A DNA stretch of 64,000 nt. Origin: Eubacterium sp. CAG:274. Its GTDB lineage: Bacteria; Bacillota; Clostridia; Lachnospirales; CAG-274. Positions 41,821 through 50,576 of this stretch are shown piece by piece. The notes beneath the pieces are model-generated. The model saw only the letters and a program-made list of their open reading frames with translations. It was not told the origin of the DNA and made no database searches. Position 1 is the first letter of the stretch. Each line of letters begins with the position of its first letter. The stretch covers positions 34,005 through 98,004 of the forward strand of contig FR888501.1 in assembly GCA_000432155.1 (NCBI GenBank), in the 5' to 3' direction. Both the position numbers and the translations under genes were made by a program.

Positions 41821-42465
41821 TTATTTTTTATGTAATAGTTCACTAAAATCCATAATATGATTATTTGCTGTATTTTTAATAATTTCCCATTGATTTTCTG
41901 GTTGGTTATCGTACACAGCTGTAGTATTAAAACCCGCAGATACACTAGACTTTACACCTTTTAACACATCTTCAAAGACAAGACTGTTATTATTGTCAGA
42001 GCCAAGTTTTTCAGCACACAACAAATATATATCAGGGAAACTCTTATCCCTTGCATCATCTCTTGTATCTGTAAAAACATCAAAGCAATCCAGCACACCT
42101 TCTCTTTCTAAAACAGGGACATAATAATCATGTAATGCTGCTGTTGCTAAACCAATCTTATACCCTTTATCCTTTAATTCTCTCAAATACTCTTTAACAA
42201 AAGGTTTTAAAACTACATTTTCCTTATATTCGTGCAAAGCTTGAGAATTCCACTCGTTCATAATTTCTTCAACTGATTCTTTTATGTTATACTTTTCTTT
42301 GGTGTATACAGCACCATTATAAAAGCTCATTACACTTATAGCTTCTACATAATCATGTGGTATTTCCATTCCTCTTTTTGCAAAAAAATCTACGTCTACT
42401 TTTTGCCACACATATCTACTGTTGGCTATTGTTCCATCAAAATCAAATATAACTGCCTTTTTCAT
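41821..42465 (-). CDS. HAD-superfamily hydrolase
   Basis: A 214-residue phosphatase of the phosphoglycolate/beta-phosphoglucomutase-like group. Motif I is FDFDGTIANS, motif II LATAAL, and motif IV FEDVLKGVKSSVSAGF. The cap is helical (about residues 15-85). The substrate is unknown. It lies 11 bp after tadA. Confidence 0.9.
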   Translation of the reverse strand: MKKAVIFDFDGTIANSRYVWQKVDVDFFAKRGMEIPHDYVEAISVMSFYNGAVYTKEKYNIKESVEEIMNEWNSQALHEYKENVVLKPFVKEYLRELKDKGYKIGLATAALHDYYVPVLEREGVLDCFDVFTDTRDDARDKSFPDIYLLCAEKLGSDNNNSLVFEDVLKGVKSSVSAGFNTTAVYDNQPENQWEIIKNTANNHIMDFSELLHKK

Positions 42466-42476
42466 TTCTATTCTCC

Positions 42477-42962
42477 TTACTTTCTAAACCTTTTGAAAAA
42501 GTCTTTCATAAGGGTTGCACACTCATCAGCACATACACCCTTTTCAATTTCAACTTGATGATTAAAATTATCGTTTTGAAGTAAATTAACAATAGACCCA
42601 GCACAACCAGCCTTTGGATTTTCAGCACCAAAAACAACTTTTTTTATTCTAGCTTGCACTATTGCTCCCGCACACATAGGACAAGGCTCAACTGTAACAT
42701 ATAAAGTACAATCTTCTAATCGCCAATCTCCCATAAATCCACAAGCTTCATTTATTGCTATAATTTCTGCATGAGATAATACATTTTTATCGGTAACACG
42801 CATATTTGCCCCTCTACCTATTATCTCATCATTATATACAATAACACAGCCTATTGGCACTTCATTGTTATCATAGGCTTTCTTAGCCTCTTGTAGAGCT
42901 ATTTTCATATATTTTTCATCAACATTATTAACTTCTAAATTGTTTTCTATATTTTCATTCAT
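42477..42962 (-). CDS. tadA: tRNA adenosine(34) deaminase
   Basis: A deaminase of about 161 residues that converts A34 of tRNA-Arg to inosine. The zinc site is HAEIIAI and PCPMCAGAI. The N-terminus has about 17 extra residues compared with most TadA proteins. The ATG at 42962 follows GGTGATGAA and lies 4 bp after the upstream stop; a TTG at 42974 would overlap by 8 bp. Confidence 0.94.
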   Translation of the reverse strand: MNENIENNLEVNNVDEKYMKIALQEAKKAYDNNEVPIGCVIVYNDEIIGRGANMRVTDKNVLSHAEIIAINEACGFMGDWRLEDCTLYVTVEPCPMCAGAIVQARIKKVVFGAENPKAGCAGSIVNLLQNDNFNHQVEIEKGVCADECATLMKDFFKRFRK

Positions 42963-42966
42963 TTCA

Positions 42967-43635
42967 TCACCCAATAGTATTCAAATATTCGTAAAGCGGA
43001 TAAAGTTCCTTAAAGCTATTATATATTATATTCACTAATTCGCTATTGTAAAAATCTAAATTGCCATAATCTTCATAATGTATAAGCTCTATTTCTTTTC
43101 TATTTGCCCAATTATTTATTTTATCTGACAAATCTTTATTGAAAATTCTTTTATACATTTCTCCATATAATTCAAATTTTTTATTTCTATCGTATTTATT
43201 AACTAACCTTTCAAAAGCCGGCAAATCTGCTGATATTTTATTTCTATATTTTTCCATACCTGTAGGTGTGGGAGCATAAAACAAGCCATACCTCCACCAA
43301 TCTCCAGACATTTCAAAAAAATATGTTGGCTTTTCATATCTAATATGTGGAGAGCCATCTCCTCTTAGAAAAAACCATTTACTGATTTTATATGGCGACT
43401 TATTATTGCTAAATCTTATATCCCTATTAATTCGTGAAATTTTAGGCTTTTCATTAAAATTTTTCCTGTATTCGTGCATTTTTTCATATACTTCATTGGC
43501 CAAAGCAACTATAGGCTTATGGACATTTTCTGTATACATAAGTTTATTAGAATTAAACCACTCTTTATTATTATTAAATTTTATTCCGACCAGAAAATCA
43601 TTTGTCTGTTCTGTAAATCCTCTAAAATTCTCCAT
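42967..43635 (-). CDS. DUF2461 family protein
   Basis: A 222-residue cytosolic protein of the DUF2461 (TIGR02453) family. It has NNNKEWFNSNKLMYTENV at the start, RINRDIRFSNNKSPYKISKW in the middle and SGDWWRYGLFYAP. The biochemical function is unknown. It heads a likely transcript with tadA and the HAD gene, and is preceded by a tract of 66-bp repeats. Confidence 0.88.
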   Translation of the reverse strand: MENFRGFTEQTNDFLVGIKFNNNKEWFNSNKLMYTENVHKPIVALANEVYEKMHEYRKNFNEKPKISRINRDIRFSNNKSPYKISKWFFLRGDGSPHIRYEKPTYFFEMSGDWWRYGLFYAPTPTGMEKYRNKISADLPAFERLVNKYDRNKKFELYGEMYKRIFNKDLSDKINNWANRKEIELIHYEDYGNLDFYNSELVNIIYNSFKELYPLYEYLNTIG

Positions 43636-43675
43636 ATTACACCTCCATCAAAGTACAAGTTTACTTTTAATTCAT

Positions 43676-43847
43676 GGCTTGACAAGTAAGCCACCGAATT
43701 TGTCTTTCCTATTCATTAATCAAAACTTTCAACTTCGTTGAAAGCCACACTTCGTGTGTCCGATTTATCTTTCCGATTCCTGTCAGAACATTTTGCTTTG
43801 CAAAATGTGACTTGTAAACAAGCCATCGGGTCTATCTTCCTGATTCA
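43676..43847. repeat. Tandem 66-bp hairpin-bearing repeats
   Basis: A core of about 22 bp (CCGAATTTGTCTTTCCTATT and variants) occurs at 43694, 43760 and 43826, exactly 66 bp apart each time. Between the cores lie compact hairpins: CTTTCAAC-TTC-GTTGAAAG (43726-43744), CACAC-TTC-GTGTG (43746-43758), ACATTTTGC-TTT-GCAAAATGT (43788-43808), CTTGT-AA-ACAAG (43811-43822) and GGCTT-N7-AAGCC (43676-43692). No protein is supported. Confidence 0.7.
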
Positions 43848-43853
43848 CTATAT

Positions 43854-43880
43854 AAAAAGAGTGAGGAATATCCTCACTCT
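43854..43880 (-). terminator. Terminator of the isocitrate dehydrogenase gene
   Basis: GAGTGAGGA and TCCTCACTC pair with a 2-nt centre and are followed by TTTTT on the minus strand. Confidence 0.85.
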
Positions 43881-43906
43881 CCATTATACTATATTTTATC
43901 TAAAGA

Positions 43907-45067
43907 TTAAAGTGTCTTAATAGTATCCATAATGTAATCTGCAAGTTCAGCACTTGTACAACCATCTGGTCTACCAGTAATCTTAATTTTCTTTTCAGTC
44001 TGAGTACAAATATCAAGAGCCTTATCGAGCTTTTCAGCCTTATCGCCATAGCCGATGTGAGCTAAAAGCATACTAGCAGCTCTGATAATTGAACAAGGGT
44101 CTGCATACTGGTCTCTGTGTTCTTCTACCATTCTTGGTGCAGAACCATGAATAGCTTCGAACATAGCATACTTCTTACCCATATTAATACTACCTGCTGT
44201 ACCAACACCACCCTGGAATTCAGCAGCTTCATCAGTAATAATATCACCATAAAGGTTAGGAAGAACAACAACCTTAAAGTCACGACGCCTATTCTGGTCA
44301 ATTAACTTAGCTGTCATAATATCAATATACCAGTCATCTGTTTCAATATCTGGATATTCCTTAGCAATTTCCTTAAATGTGTTTAAGAACTTACCATCAG
44401 TAGTCTTAATAATATTGGCCTTTGTTACACAAGTAACCTTACCCTTATTATTCTTCTTAGCATATTCGAAAGCAGCTCTGATAATTCTTTCTGTACCGTC
44501 AGTTGTAGCAACTGTAAAGTCCATAGCTAAATCATCATCAATATTAAAGCCCTTTGAACCAAGTGCATAACCACCTTCAGTATTTTCTCTGTAGAATGTC
44601 CAGTCAATACCTTCTTCTGGAATTCTAACAGGTCTAACATTAGCAAAAAGGTCTAATTCCTTTCTCATTGCTACATTAGCAGATTCGATGTTTACTTTAT
44701 CGCCAGCTCTTGGAGTAGTAGTAGGTCCCTTTAAAATTACTGGGCATTCCTTTAATTCAGCAAGAACATCATCAGGAATAGCTTTATTAGCCTTAATTCT
44801 ATTTTCGATTGTAAGACCATCAATAACCTTAAATTCAACCTTACCCTTTTCTACTTCATCAGCAAGTAAGAATTCAAGAATTCTCTGAGCCTGAGCAGTA
44901 ATTGCAGGACCGATACCATCGCCACCACAAATACCAATCTTAATTACAGGAAGACTAGCATAGTCAATAAAGTCCTTGTCTGCCTTCATTCTTTCTACTC
45001 TAGCAAGCTGTTCTTCAATAAGTTTGCCAAATTTCTCTTTTGCTACTTCAATTTTATCAATACTCAT
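43907..45067 (-). CDS. icd: Isocitrate/isopropylmalate-family dehydrogenase, probable isocitrate dehydrogenase
   Basis: A 386-residue decarboxylating dehydrogenase: KIGICGGDGIGPAIT, NVAMRKELDLFANVRP (substrate binding), YRENTEGGY, VVLPNLYGDIITDEAAE and the EAIHGSAPR loop. It lies 4 bp after a Re-citrate synthase gene, so isocitrate to 2-oxoglutarate is the sensible reaction. The ATG at 45067 follows GGAGGAATAATCAA; the frame is open to 45103. Cofactor choice (NAD or NADP) is not settled here. Confidence 0.88.
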   Translation of the reverse strand: MSIDKIEVAKEKFGKLIEEQLARVERMKADKDFIDYASLPVIKIGICGGDGIGPAITAQAQRILEFLLADEVEKGKVEFKVIDGLTIENRIKANKAIPDDVLAELKECPVILKGPTTTPRAGDKVNIESANVAMRKELDLFANVRPVRIPEEGIDWTFYRENTEGGYALGSKGFNIDDDLAMDFTVATTDGTERIIRAAFEYAKKNNKGKVTCVTKANIIKTTDGKFLNTFKEIAKEYPDIETDDWYIDIMTAKLIDQNRRRDFKVVVLPNLYGDIITDEAAEFQGGVGTAGSINMGKKYAMFEAIHGSAPRMVEEHRDQYADPCSIIRAASMLLAHIGYGDKAEKLDKALDICTQTEKKIKITGRPDGCTSAELADYIMDTIKTL

Positions 45068-45071
45068 TTGA

Positions 45072-46454
45072 TTATTCCTCCATACCTTTTTTATATTTAT
45101 CATACTCTGCAGTTGCTAATTTTGCAAGTTCTGTATCAGAAATACAAGTAACTCTACCGTTTTCGTATTCCTTATCAACCCATTCTTTAATCTTAACTAC
45201 AATTGGGTGTTTCTTGTCTAACGCCTTATCACCCTTAAAGTTAAAGTAATTATTAACCCAATAAGCAATACCGGCAAGACCAGAAGTCTTACTAACCGCA
45301 ATCTGTACAGGTCTGTTTAAAAGTAAATCTGTGTTGAAGATATTGTATATTTCTTCATTTTTAAGAATACCATCTGCATGAATACCTGCTCTTGTAACAT
45401 TAAAGTTCTTACCAACAAAAGGTGTCATAGGTGGTATTTCATAACCTATTTCCTTTTCGAAATATTCAGCAAGTTCTGTAATTACAGTAGTATCCATACC
45501 ATCGAGTGTACCTCTAAGCTGTGCATATTCCATAACCATAGCTTCCAAAGGTGTATTACCAGTTCTTTCGCCAATACCAAAAAGTGAAGTATTTACGCCA
45601 CAGCAACCATATAACCAAGCTGTAGAAGCATTAATTACTGACCTATAGAAATCGTTATGTCCATGCCACTCCAATAATTCCTGTGGAACGCCTGCATGGT
45701 GGTGCAAACCGTATATAATACCAGCCACAGAACGAGGAAGAACTGTACCAGGGAATGTAACACCGTATCCCATAGTATCACAAGCTCTAATCTTAATAGG
45801 CATACCTGTTTCATCAGAAAGTTTCATTAATGCACTAGCAAAAGGAACTACGAAGCCATAAAAATCGGCTCTTGTAATATCTTCGAAATGGCATCTTGGT
45901 CTAATACCAACTTCAATACATTGACGAATAATATCAAGATAATGTTCAATAATCTCACTTCTTTTCATATTCATCTTATAGAAGATATGGTAATCTGAAC
46001 AGCTTACAAGAATACCTGTTTCCTTTACACCAATACTCTTTACAAGTTCAAAATCTTTTTTATTAGCTCTAATCCAAGTTGTAACTTCTGGAAATCTATA
46101 ATCTCTCTCAAGACATTCATAAACTGCATCTTGGTCTTTTTTTGAATAAACAAAGAATTCACTCTGTCTAATAATACCGTTAGGACCACCCAATTTATGA
46201 AGTAAATCATATGTATGAGCAATCTGGTCTACTGTAAAAGGTTCTCTTGACTGCTGACCATCTCTAAATGTAGTATCCGTAATCCAGATTCTATCCGGAG
46301 TATCAATAGGTACTATTCTATGGTTAAAAGCAATCTTTGGAACTTCATCATAACTGTATAAATTATCATACAAATTTGGCTTTTCGACATCCTGAAGCGG
46401 GTACTCCAATTCACGTCTTTCAATCAAATTTGATTTGGGGTTAAATATAAACAT
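45072..46454 (-). CDS. Re-type citrate synthase (isopropylmalate/homocitrate synthase family)
   Basis: A 460-residue DRE-TIM metallolyase: ITDTTFRDGQQSREPFT at the catalytic barrel, CHFEDITRADFYGFV, EWHGHNDF and GNTPLEAMV. Length and N-terminus (PLQDVEKPNLY and IVPIDTPDRIW) resemble the Re-citrate synthase of Clostridium kluyveri rather than LeuA. Its partner is isocitrate dehydrogenase, so it probably makes citrate from oxaloacetate and acetyl-CoA on the way to glutamate. Aconitase is not in this window. LeuA-like annotation would be an error. Confidence 0.85.
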   Translation of the reverse strand: MFIFNPKSNLIERRELEYPLQDVEKPNLYDNLYSYDEVPKIAFNHRIVPIDTPDRIWITDTTFRDGQQSREPFTVDQIAHTYDLLHKLGGPNGIIRQSEFFVYSKKDQDAVYECLERDYRFPEVTTWIRANKKDFELVKSIGVKETGILVSCSDYHIFYKMNMKRSEIIEHYLDIIRQCIEVGIRPRCHFEDITRADFYGFVVPFASALMKLSDETGMPIKIRACDTMGYGVTFPGTVLPRSVAGIIYGLHHHAGVPQELLEWHGHNDFYRSVINASTAWLYGCCGVNTSLFGIGERTGNTPLEAMVMEYAQLRGTLDGMDTTVITELAEYFEKEIGYEIPPMTPFVGKNFNVTRAGIHADGILKNEEIYNIFNTDLLLNRPVQIAVSKTSGLAGIAYWVNNYFNFKGDKALDKKHPIVVKIKEWVDKEYENGRVTCISDTELAKLATAEYDKYKKGMEE

Positions 46455-46476
46455 CCTCCCACCTCCATTAACTAAT

Positions 46477-46505
46477 ATAATAAACTTATTTTTTTAACTT
46501 GTCAA
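46477..46505 (-). promoter_or_regulatory. Promoter of the citrate synthase-icd operon
   Basis: The minus strand reads TTGACA, 17 bp, TATTAT, about 25 bp upstream of the citrate synthase start. Confidence 0.72.
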
Positions 46506-46622
46506 TAAGTTTAACCACATTTTTGAATTTTTTTGCAAAAAAAATTCATTTTAAATGTTTATTTAATTAATTTTAGGTGGATTTTTCTTTATTTTTGAAA
46601 GTTTTTCAATAATAATTGCAAT

Positions 46623-46895
46623 TTACATTTCCATAATCTTCAAAAATTTCATAATTTGTTTTCTTTCATTTTCACTTAGTTGTAAAAGTAAAATTTTTAT
46701 TATTGCCTGTTTTTCAGATTTTGTACACTTGCTATTCTTTAATCTCCCAGAATAGGACATAAGAAAAGGTAAAGCCTCCTCAACAGATTTGCCCTGCATT
46801 TTTATACATAATTCCTTTAACTCCTGTTTACTTTTATCATCCATACAGTCAAAAGCCTTATCTTTTAGAATATCATCAATATTATTATTTTCCAT
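46623..46895 (-). CDS. Small helical protein of unknown function
   Basis: A 90-residue charged, alpha-helical protein with no signal peptide. It contains CMDDKSKQELKELCIKMQG and ends NERKQIMKFLKIMEM. It overlaps the next upstream gene by 11 bp, which implies coupled translation. I do not recognise the family. No terminator is evident right after it. Confidence 0.65.
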   Translation of the reverse strand: MENNNIDDILKDKAFDCMDDKSKQELKELCIKMQGKSVEEALPFLMSYSGRLKNSKCTKSEKQAIIKILLLQLSENERKQIMKFLKIMEM

Positions 46896-47325
46896 ATATT
46901 CCCTCCATTATTGTTTTTATTTCCATTACCTTTACAAACAGGTCTAACATTTTCTGCTTTTTATTATCCAATTCTGGTTTAATAGCCATAAGCATTTTTC
47001 TGCTTTTTTCCTCTGGATTTTTAGATTGAATTGTAATTGCCGAAAAAGAGTTAATTACTTTTTGCAATTCCATTATTTTTACCATTATTTCTAAGTTTTT
47101 TTGATACTTAGGGTCTATGTATGGAATAGCTTTCTCTATTGTCTTTACACCATCATTTACTTGATTAATATTTTCATTTAATTCTTCAACTACTGTATCA
47201 TTTTTATCATTTACTGTTTTTATATCATCTTCATTAGACTTGTTTTCATTATTTAACATTTGTACCATTTTTATCATATTCATCATTCGAGAAATCTGTT
47301 CGGGATTGAAACTGTTATCTTCCAA
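46885..47325 (-). CDS. Small helical protein with an internal repeat, unknown function
   Basis: About 146 residues, helical and methionine-rich (SRMMNMIKMVQML). It carries two copies of one motif: IPYIDPKYQKNLEIMVKIM and IKPELDNKKQKMLDLFVKVM, roughly 40 residues apart. TTG 47325 is the likely start, eight bases after AGGAGG; the frame runs back to 47376. The partner gene downstream overlaps by 11 bp and ends in a similar helix, so the two proteins may interact. No function can be assigned. Confidence 0.65.
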   Translation of the reverse strand: MEDNSFNPEQISRMMNMIKMVQMLNNENKSNEDDIKTVNDKNDTVVEELNENINQVNDGVKTIEKAIPYIDPKYQKNLEIMVKIMELQKVINSFSAITIQSKNPEEKSRKMLMAIKPELDNKKQKMLDLFVKVMEIKTIMEGIYGK

Positions 47326-47382
47326 CTCAACACCTCCTCTTGGAAATATATGTACTTGTTTTAAAAAATATGGCAATTATAA

Positions 47383-47414
47383 AAAAACGCCGTACAAAAA
47401 TGTACAGCGTTTAA
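47383..47414 (-). terminator. Terminator of the esterase gene
   Basis: AAACGCTGTACA and TGTACGGCGTTT arms pair, with one mismatch, around a short loop and are followed by TTTTTTT on the minus strand. Confidence 0.85.
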
Positions 47415-47421
47415 ACACCTA

Positions 47422-48549
47422 TTAAAATTTATCCATCCAGCTACCATACCATTGATGAGAACCATTACAAACATTTAACTGAACTTCTTTATTAAATAAA
47501 CTAAAGCATTTATTTGCAATCTTTACTTGCTCATAAACTCCTTCCAAACCTCTTTCGCCATTAAGTCCATCTTTATCTCCTGTTTCAATATATATTTCCT
47601 TATTGGCATCTAATGCAAGAATATCGCCCATATCTACATACTTCCACATATTAGGCACAAAATTGCATCCACATCTATTATTGTAAATCAATGTATCCTT
47701 GAAACTATGTAAAAATCCACTTACTACTGTTTTGCTAACATTATCATCCATTACAGATAACCATAATGCAGCCTCGCCACCACCAGAAAAACCTATACAG
47801 TCAATTTCATCGTAACCAAGGGTTGCTATATAATCTGTAAGTCGCATATTTTCAAACAAAATCATACCCTGTAAACTATATCCAAGGCTAATAAGAGCAT
47901 TATTAATATCATTACATTCTGCTGTATTATTCTTGTATATACCTAACATTCTTTCCCCTGCTCCAAGTAAATCTGGAACATAGACCGTATAACCTTTATT
48001 TAAAAGTTCCATAGCATATGTATAATGATATTTTTCTACACTTGATTTTAAATCTTCTTTTTCGTTACCTACAAGACCCTCTTTACCGTCACTTCCATGT
48101 CCATGAATGGCAATAGCAGCTTTACCATTGGCATTCTGCTTTGGCACTAAAACATAATAAGGCATACTTAAATCATTTGTAGTCTTTATTTCATATTTAT
48201 ATCTTGTATATCCATCCATTACTTTAGTTTCAAGTAATGTGGGTTCCATTTTAGACGCTTCTAATTTATCAATACCCATTACTTCTTTTAATTTAGCTTT
48301 TGTCTTTTTAGACCATTGATTATATTGTTCTACAGTTGTACCATCAAATCTTAATTCTGGAGTTTCTGGCATATTACTTTTTAAAAAATCAAATATATTA
48401 TATTGATTATTTATTGTTCTTGTCTGTCCAGTTGTTGTTTCTGTAGATGGTTCTGCAACCTTTATAGTTGTCGCGTTTACAGCTACTGTTGAAGACGACA
48501 TAGCTAACGCAATCATCACAGCCATAAATTTATTTATCCTTTTTTTCAT
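47422..48549 (-). CDS. Secreted alpha/beta-hydrolase (acetylxylan esterase-like)
   Basis: A 375-residue exported hydrolase. A signal peptide (residues 1 to about 27) is followed by a Thr/Ser-rich linker. The catalytic domain shows AIHGHGSDGKEG (oxyanion region), nucleophile elbow GFSGGGEAALW, an acid in ETGDKDG and a catalytic histidine in NGSHQWYGS. The layout resembles the dienelactone-hydrolase/acetylxylan esterase group. It is a single gene with its own terminator. The substrate is unknown. Confidence 0.82.
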   Translation of the reverse strand: MKKRINKFMAVMIALAMSSSTVAVNATTIKVAEPSTETTTGQTRTINNQYNIFDFLKSNMPETPELRFDGTTVEQYNQWSKKTKAKLKEVMGIDKLEASKMEPTLLETKVMDGYTRYKYEIKTTNDLSMPYYVLVPKQNANGKAAIAIHGHGSDGKEGLVGNEKEDLKSSVEKYHYTYAMELLNKGYTVYVPDLLGAGERMLGIYKNNTAECNDINNALISLGYSLQGMILFENMRLTDYIATLGYDEIDCIGFSGGGEAALWLSVMDDNVSKTVVSGFLHSFKDTLIYNNRCGCNFVPNMWKYVDMGDILALDANKEIYIETGDKDGLNGERGLEGVYEQVKIANKCFSLFNKEVQLNVCNGSHQWYGSWMDKF

Positions 48550-48617
48550 AATAAAAACCTCCTTTTTATTTTAGTAATATTGTACTACATTTTATTAAAT
48601 AATGCAATTAATTCATA

Positions 48618-48646
48618 CAAAAAACGATGCACATTCCTGTGCATCG
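48618..48646 (-). terminator. Terminator of the tig-clpP-clpX operon
   Basis: CGATGCACA and TGTGCATCG pair around TTCC and are followed by TTTTTT on the minus strand. Confidence 0.88.
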
Positions 48647-48653
48647 CAAAAAA

Positions 48654-49943
48654 CTAACAAATATTTATATTTTCAACATGTCTTTTTTGATTTTCTTGTA
48701 AAGATTCTCTATTTTCGTTATATATAAGTTGTGGCTTAGCCTCGCCATTTACCACATCTGCATCAATAATACATTTTTCAATCTTATCATTTGATGGAAT
48801 ATCATACATAACATCAGTCATAAAGCTTTCAACAATAGCTCTTAAACCTCTAGCACCTGTTTCCTGCTTAATTGCTTTTTGTGCAATGGCTCTAAGTGCA
48901 TCATCTGTAAATTCAAGAACTACATCATCTAAAGATAAAAGATACTGGTACTGCTTAATTATAGCATTTTTAGGTTCAGTAAGAATGTGCACAAGGGCAT
49001 CTTCGTCCAAGTTATCCAAAGTTACAACAACTGGCATTCTACCAATAAGCTCTGGTATTAATCCAAACTTGTGTAAATCCTGAGGAATAACATGCTTTAA
49101 AAGCTCGCCACTATTAAGTTCAGCTTTTGTCTTAACCTCTGCACCAAAACCAATAACTTTATTTGCAAGTCTTTTTTCAATAACCTTTTCAATTCCAGCA
49201 AAAGCACCACCACAAATAAAGAGAATATTTGTAGTGTCAATCTGTATAAATTCCTGATGTGGATGCTTTCTACCACCCTGTGGTGGAACATTAGCAACTG
49301 TACCTTCAAGAATCTTCAATAATGCCTGCTGTACACCTTCACCACTTACATCTCTTGTAATAGATGGATTATCAGATTTTCTGGCAATCTTATCTATTTC
49401 ATCAATATAGATAATACCTCTTTGAGCTCTTTCTATATCAAAGTCAGCAGCCTGAATAAGTTTTAAAAGTATATTTTCAACATCTTCGCCAACATAGCCT
49501 GCCTCTGTAAGACTTGTTGCATCAGCAATAGTAAAAGGCACATCAATAATTCTAGCAAGTGTCTGTGCAACATGTGTTTTACCAACACCAGTTGGTCCAA
49601 GCATAAGTATATTACTCTTTTGAACCTCAACTTCCTTGCCCATAACATCAGAAGCAATTCTCTTATAATGATTATATACTGCAACAGACAAAGCTTTCTT
49701 AGCTTGTTCCTGTCCGATAACATATTCATCAAGCATTTCCTTCATTTCTCTTGGTGTAGGAAGTCCATTGCTTATTAAACTTTGGTTGGTTTCAGCATAT
49801 CCTCTTTCAAGAACTTCACAGCATCTCTCAACACATTCATTACATATAAAAACATCTGGACCAGCAACAATATTTCTTACTTGGTCCTGTGTTTTACCAC
49901 AAAATGAACACTTTATAACTCTATCTTCATTTTTTGTTGCCAT
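48654..49943 (-). CDS. clpX: ATP-dependent protease ATPase subunit ClpX
   Basis: A 429-residue AAA+ unfoldase. The N-terminal zinc domain has CSFCGKT and CNECVERC; Walker A is GPTGVGKT, Walker B IIYIDEIDKI, with pore loop GYVGED and sensor LIGRMPV. It feeds substrates to ClpP, encoded 12 bp upstream. Normal length. Confidence 0.97.
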   Translation of the reverse strand: MATKNEDRVIKCSFCGKTQDQVRNIVAGPDVFICNECVERCCEVLERGYAETNQSLISNGLPTPREMKEMLDEYVIGQEQAKKALSVAVYNHYKRIASDVMGKEVEVQKSNILMLGPTGVGKTHVAQTLARIIDVPFTIADATSLTEAGYVGEDVENILLKLIQAADFDIERAQRGIIYIDEIDKIARKSDNPSITRDVSGEGVQQALLKILEGTVANVPPQGGRKHPHQEFIQIDTTNILFICGGAFAGIEKVIEKRLANKVIGFGAEVKTKAELNSGELLKHVIPQDLHKFGLIPELIGRMPVVVTLDNLDEDALVHILTEPKNAIIKQYQYLLSLDDVVLEFTDDALRAIAQKAIKQETGARGLRAIVESFMTDVMYDIPSNDKIEKCIIDADVVNGEAKPQLIYNENRESLQENQKRHVENINIC

Positions 49944-49955
49944 TATATCTCTCCT

Positions 49956-50546
49956 TTATTGAGGTTTCTTAACAACTTCATCTACAAGGCCATACTCCTT
50001 AGCCTCTTGAGCAGACATATAGTTATCTCTCTCAGTATCAAGACAAACTTGAGCAAAATCTTTACCTGTATTTTCAGATAACATACGATTCATTTTCTCT
50101 TTAATCTTTAAAATTTGCTCAGCTTGAATTTGAATATCAGTTGCCTGACCTCTTGCTCCACCTAAAGGCTGATGAATCATAATCTCAGCATTAGGCAAAG
50201 CATATCTCTTACCCTTAGCACCGCCTGCAAGAAGGAATGCGCCCATACTTGCCGCCATGCCAATACATATAGTAGATACATCAGGAGCAATATATTGCAT
50301 AGTATCATAAATAGCCATACCGGCAGTTACTGAACCACCGGGACTATTTATATAAAGGTTAATATCCTTTTCAGGGTTCTCCGCAGCAAGAAACAGGAGC
50401 TGTGCAACTACTAAATTAGCTGTTACATCATTTATCTCCTCGCCTAAGAAAATAATTCTATCTTTTAACAATCTTGAATATATATCATATGCTCGTTCTC
50501 CTGCACCGGAGCTGTCCACAACAACTGGGACAAGACTCATAAACAA
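49956..50546 (-). CDS. clpP: ATP-dependent Clp protease proteolytic subunit
   Basis: A 196-residue serine protease. The catalytic serine is in CIGMAASMGAF, the histidine in EIMIHQPLGG and the aspartate in ERDNYMSAQEA. The order tig-clpP-clpX is the common bacterial one, with gaps of 30 and 12 bp. Confidence 0.97.
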   Translation of the reverse strand: MFMSLVPVVVDSSGAGERAYDIYSRLLKDRIIFLGEEINDVTANLVVAQLLFLAAENPEKDINLYINSPGGSVTAGMAIYDTMQYIAPDVSTICIGMAASMGAFLLAGGAKGKRYALPNAEIMIHQPLGGARGQATDIQIQAEQILKIKEKMNRMLSENTGKDFAQVCLDTERDNYMSAQEAKEYGLVDEVVKKPQ

Positions 50547-50576
50547 CCCCTCCTCAATTATATAGCAATATTAAAA

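Noticed and set aside
43738..43920. Plus-strand 60-codon frame
   Set aside because: It spans the 66-bp repeat tract and the icd terminator; explained by the repeats.
45072..46454. 2-isopropylmalate synthase (LeuA)
   Set aside because: N-terminus, length and pairing with isocitrate dehydrogenase fit Re-citrate synthase better, and no leuBCD is adjacent.
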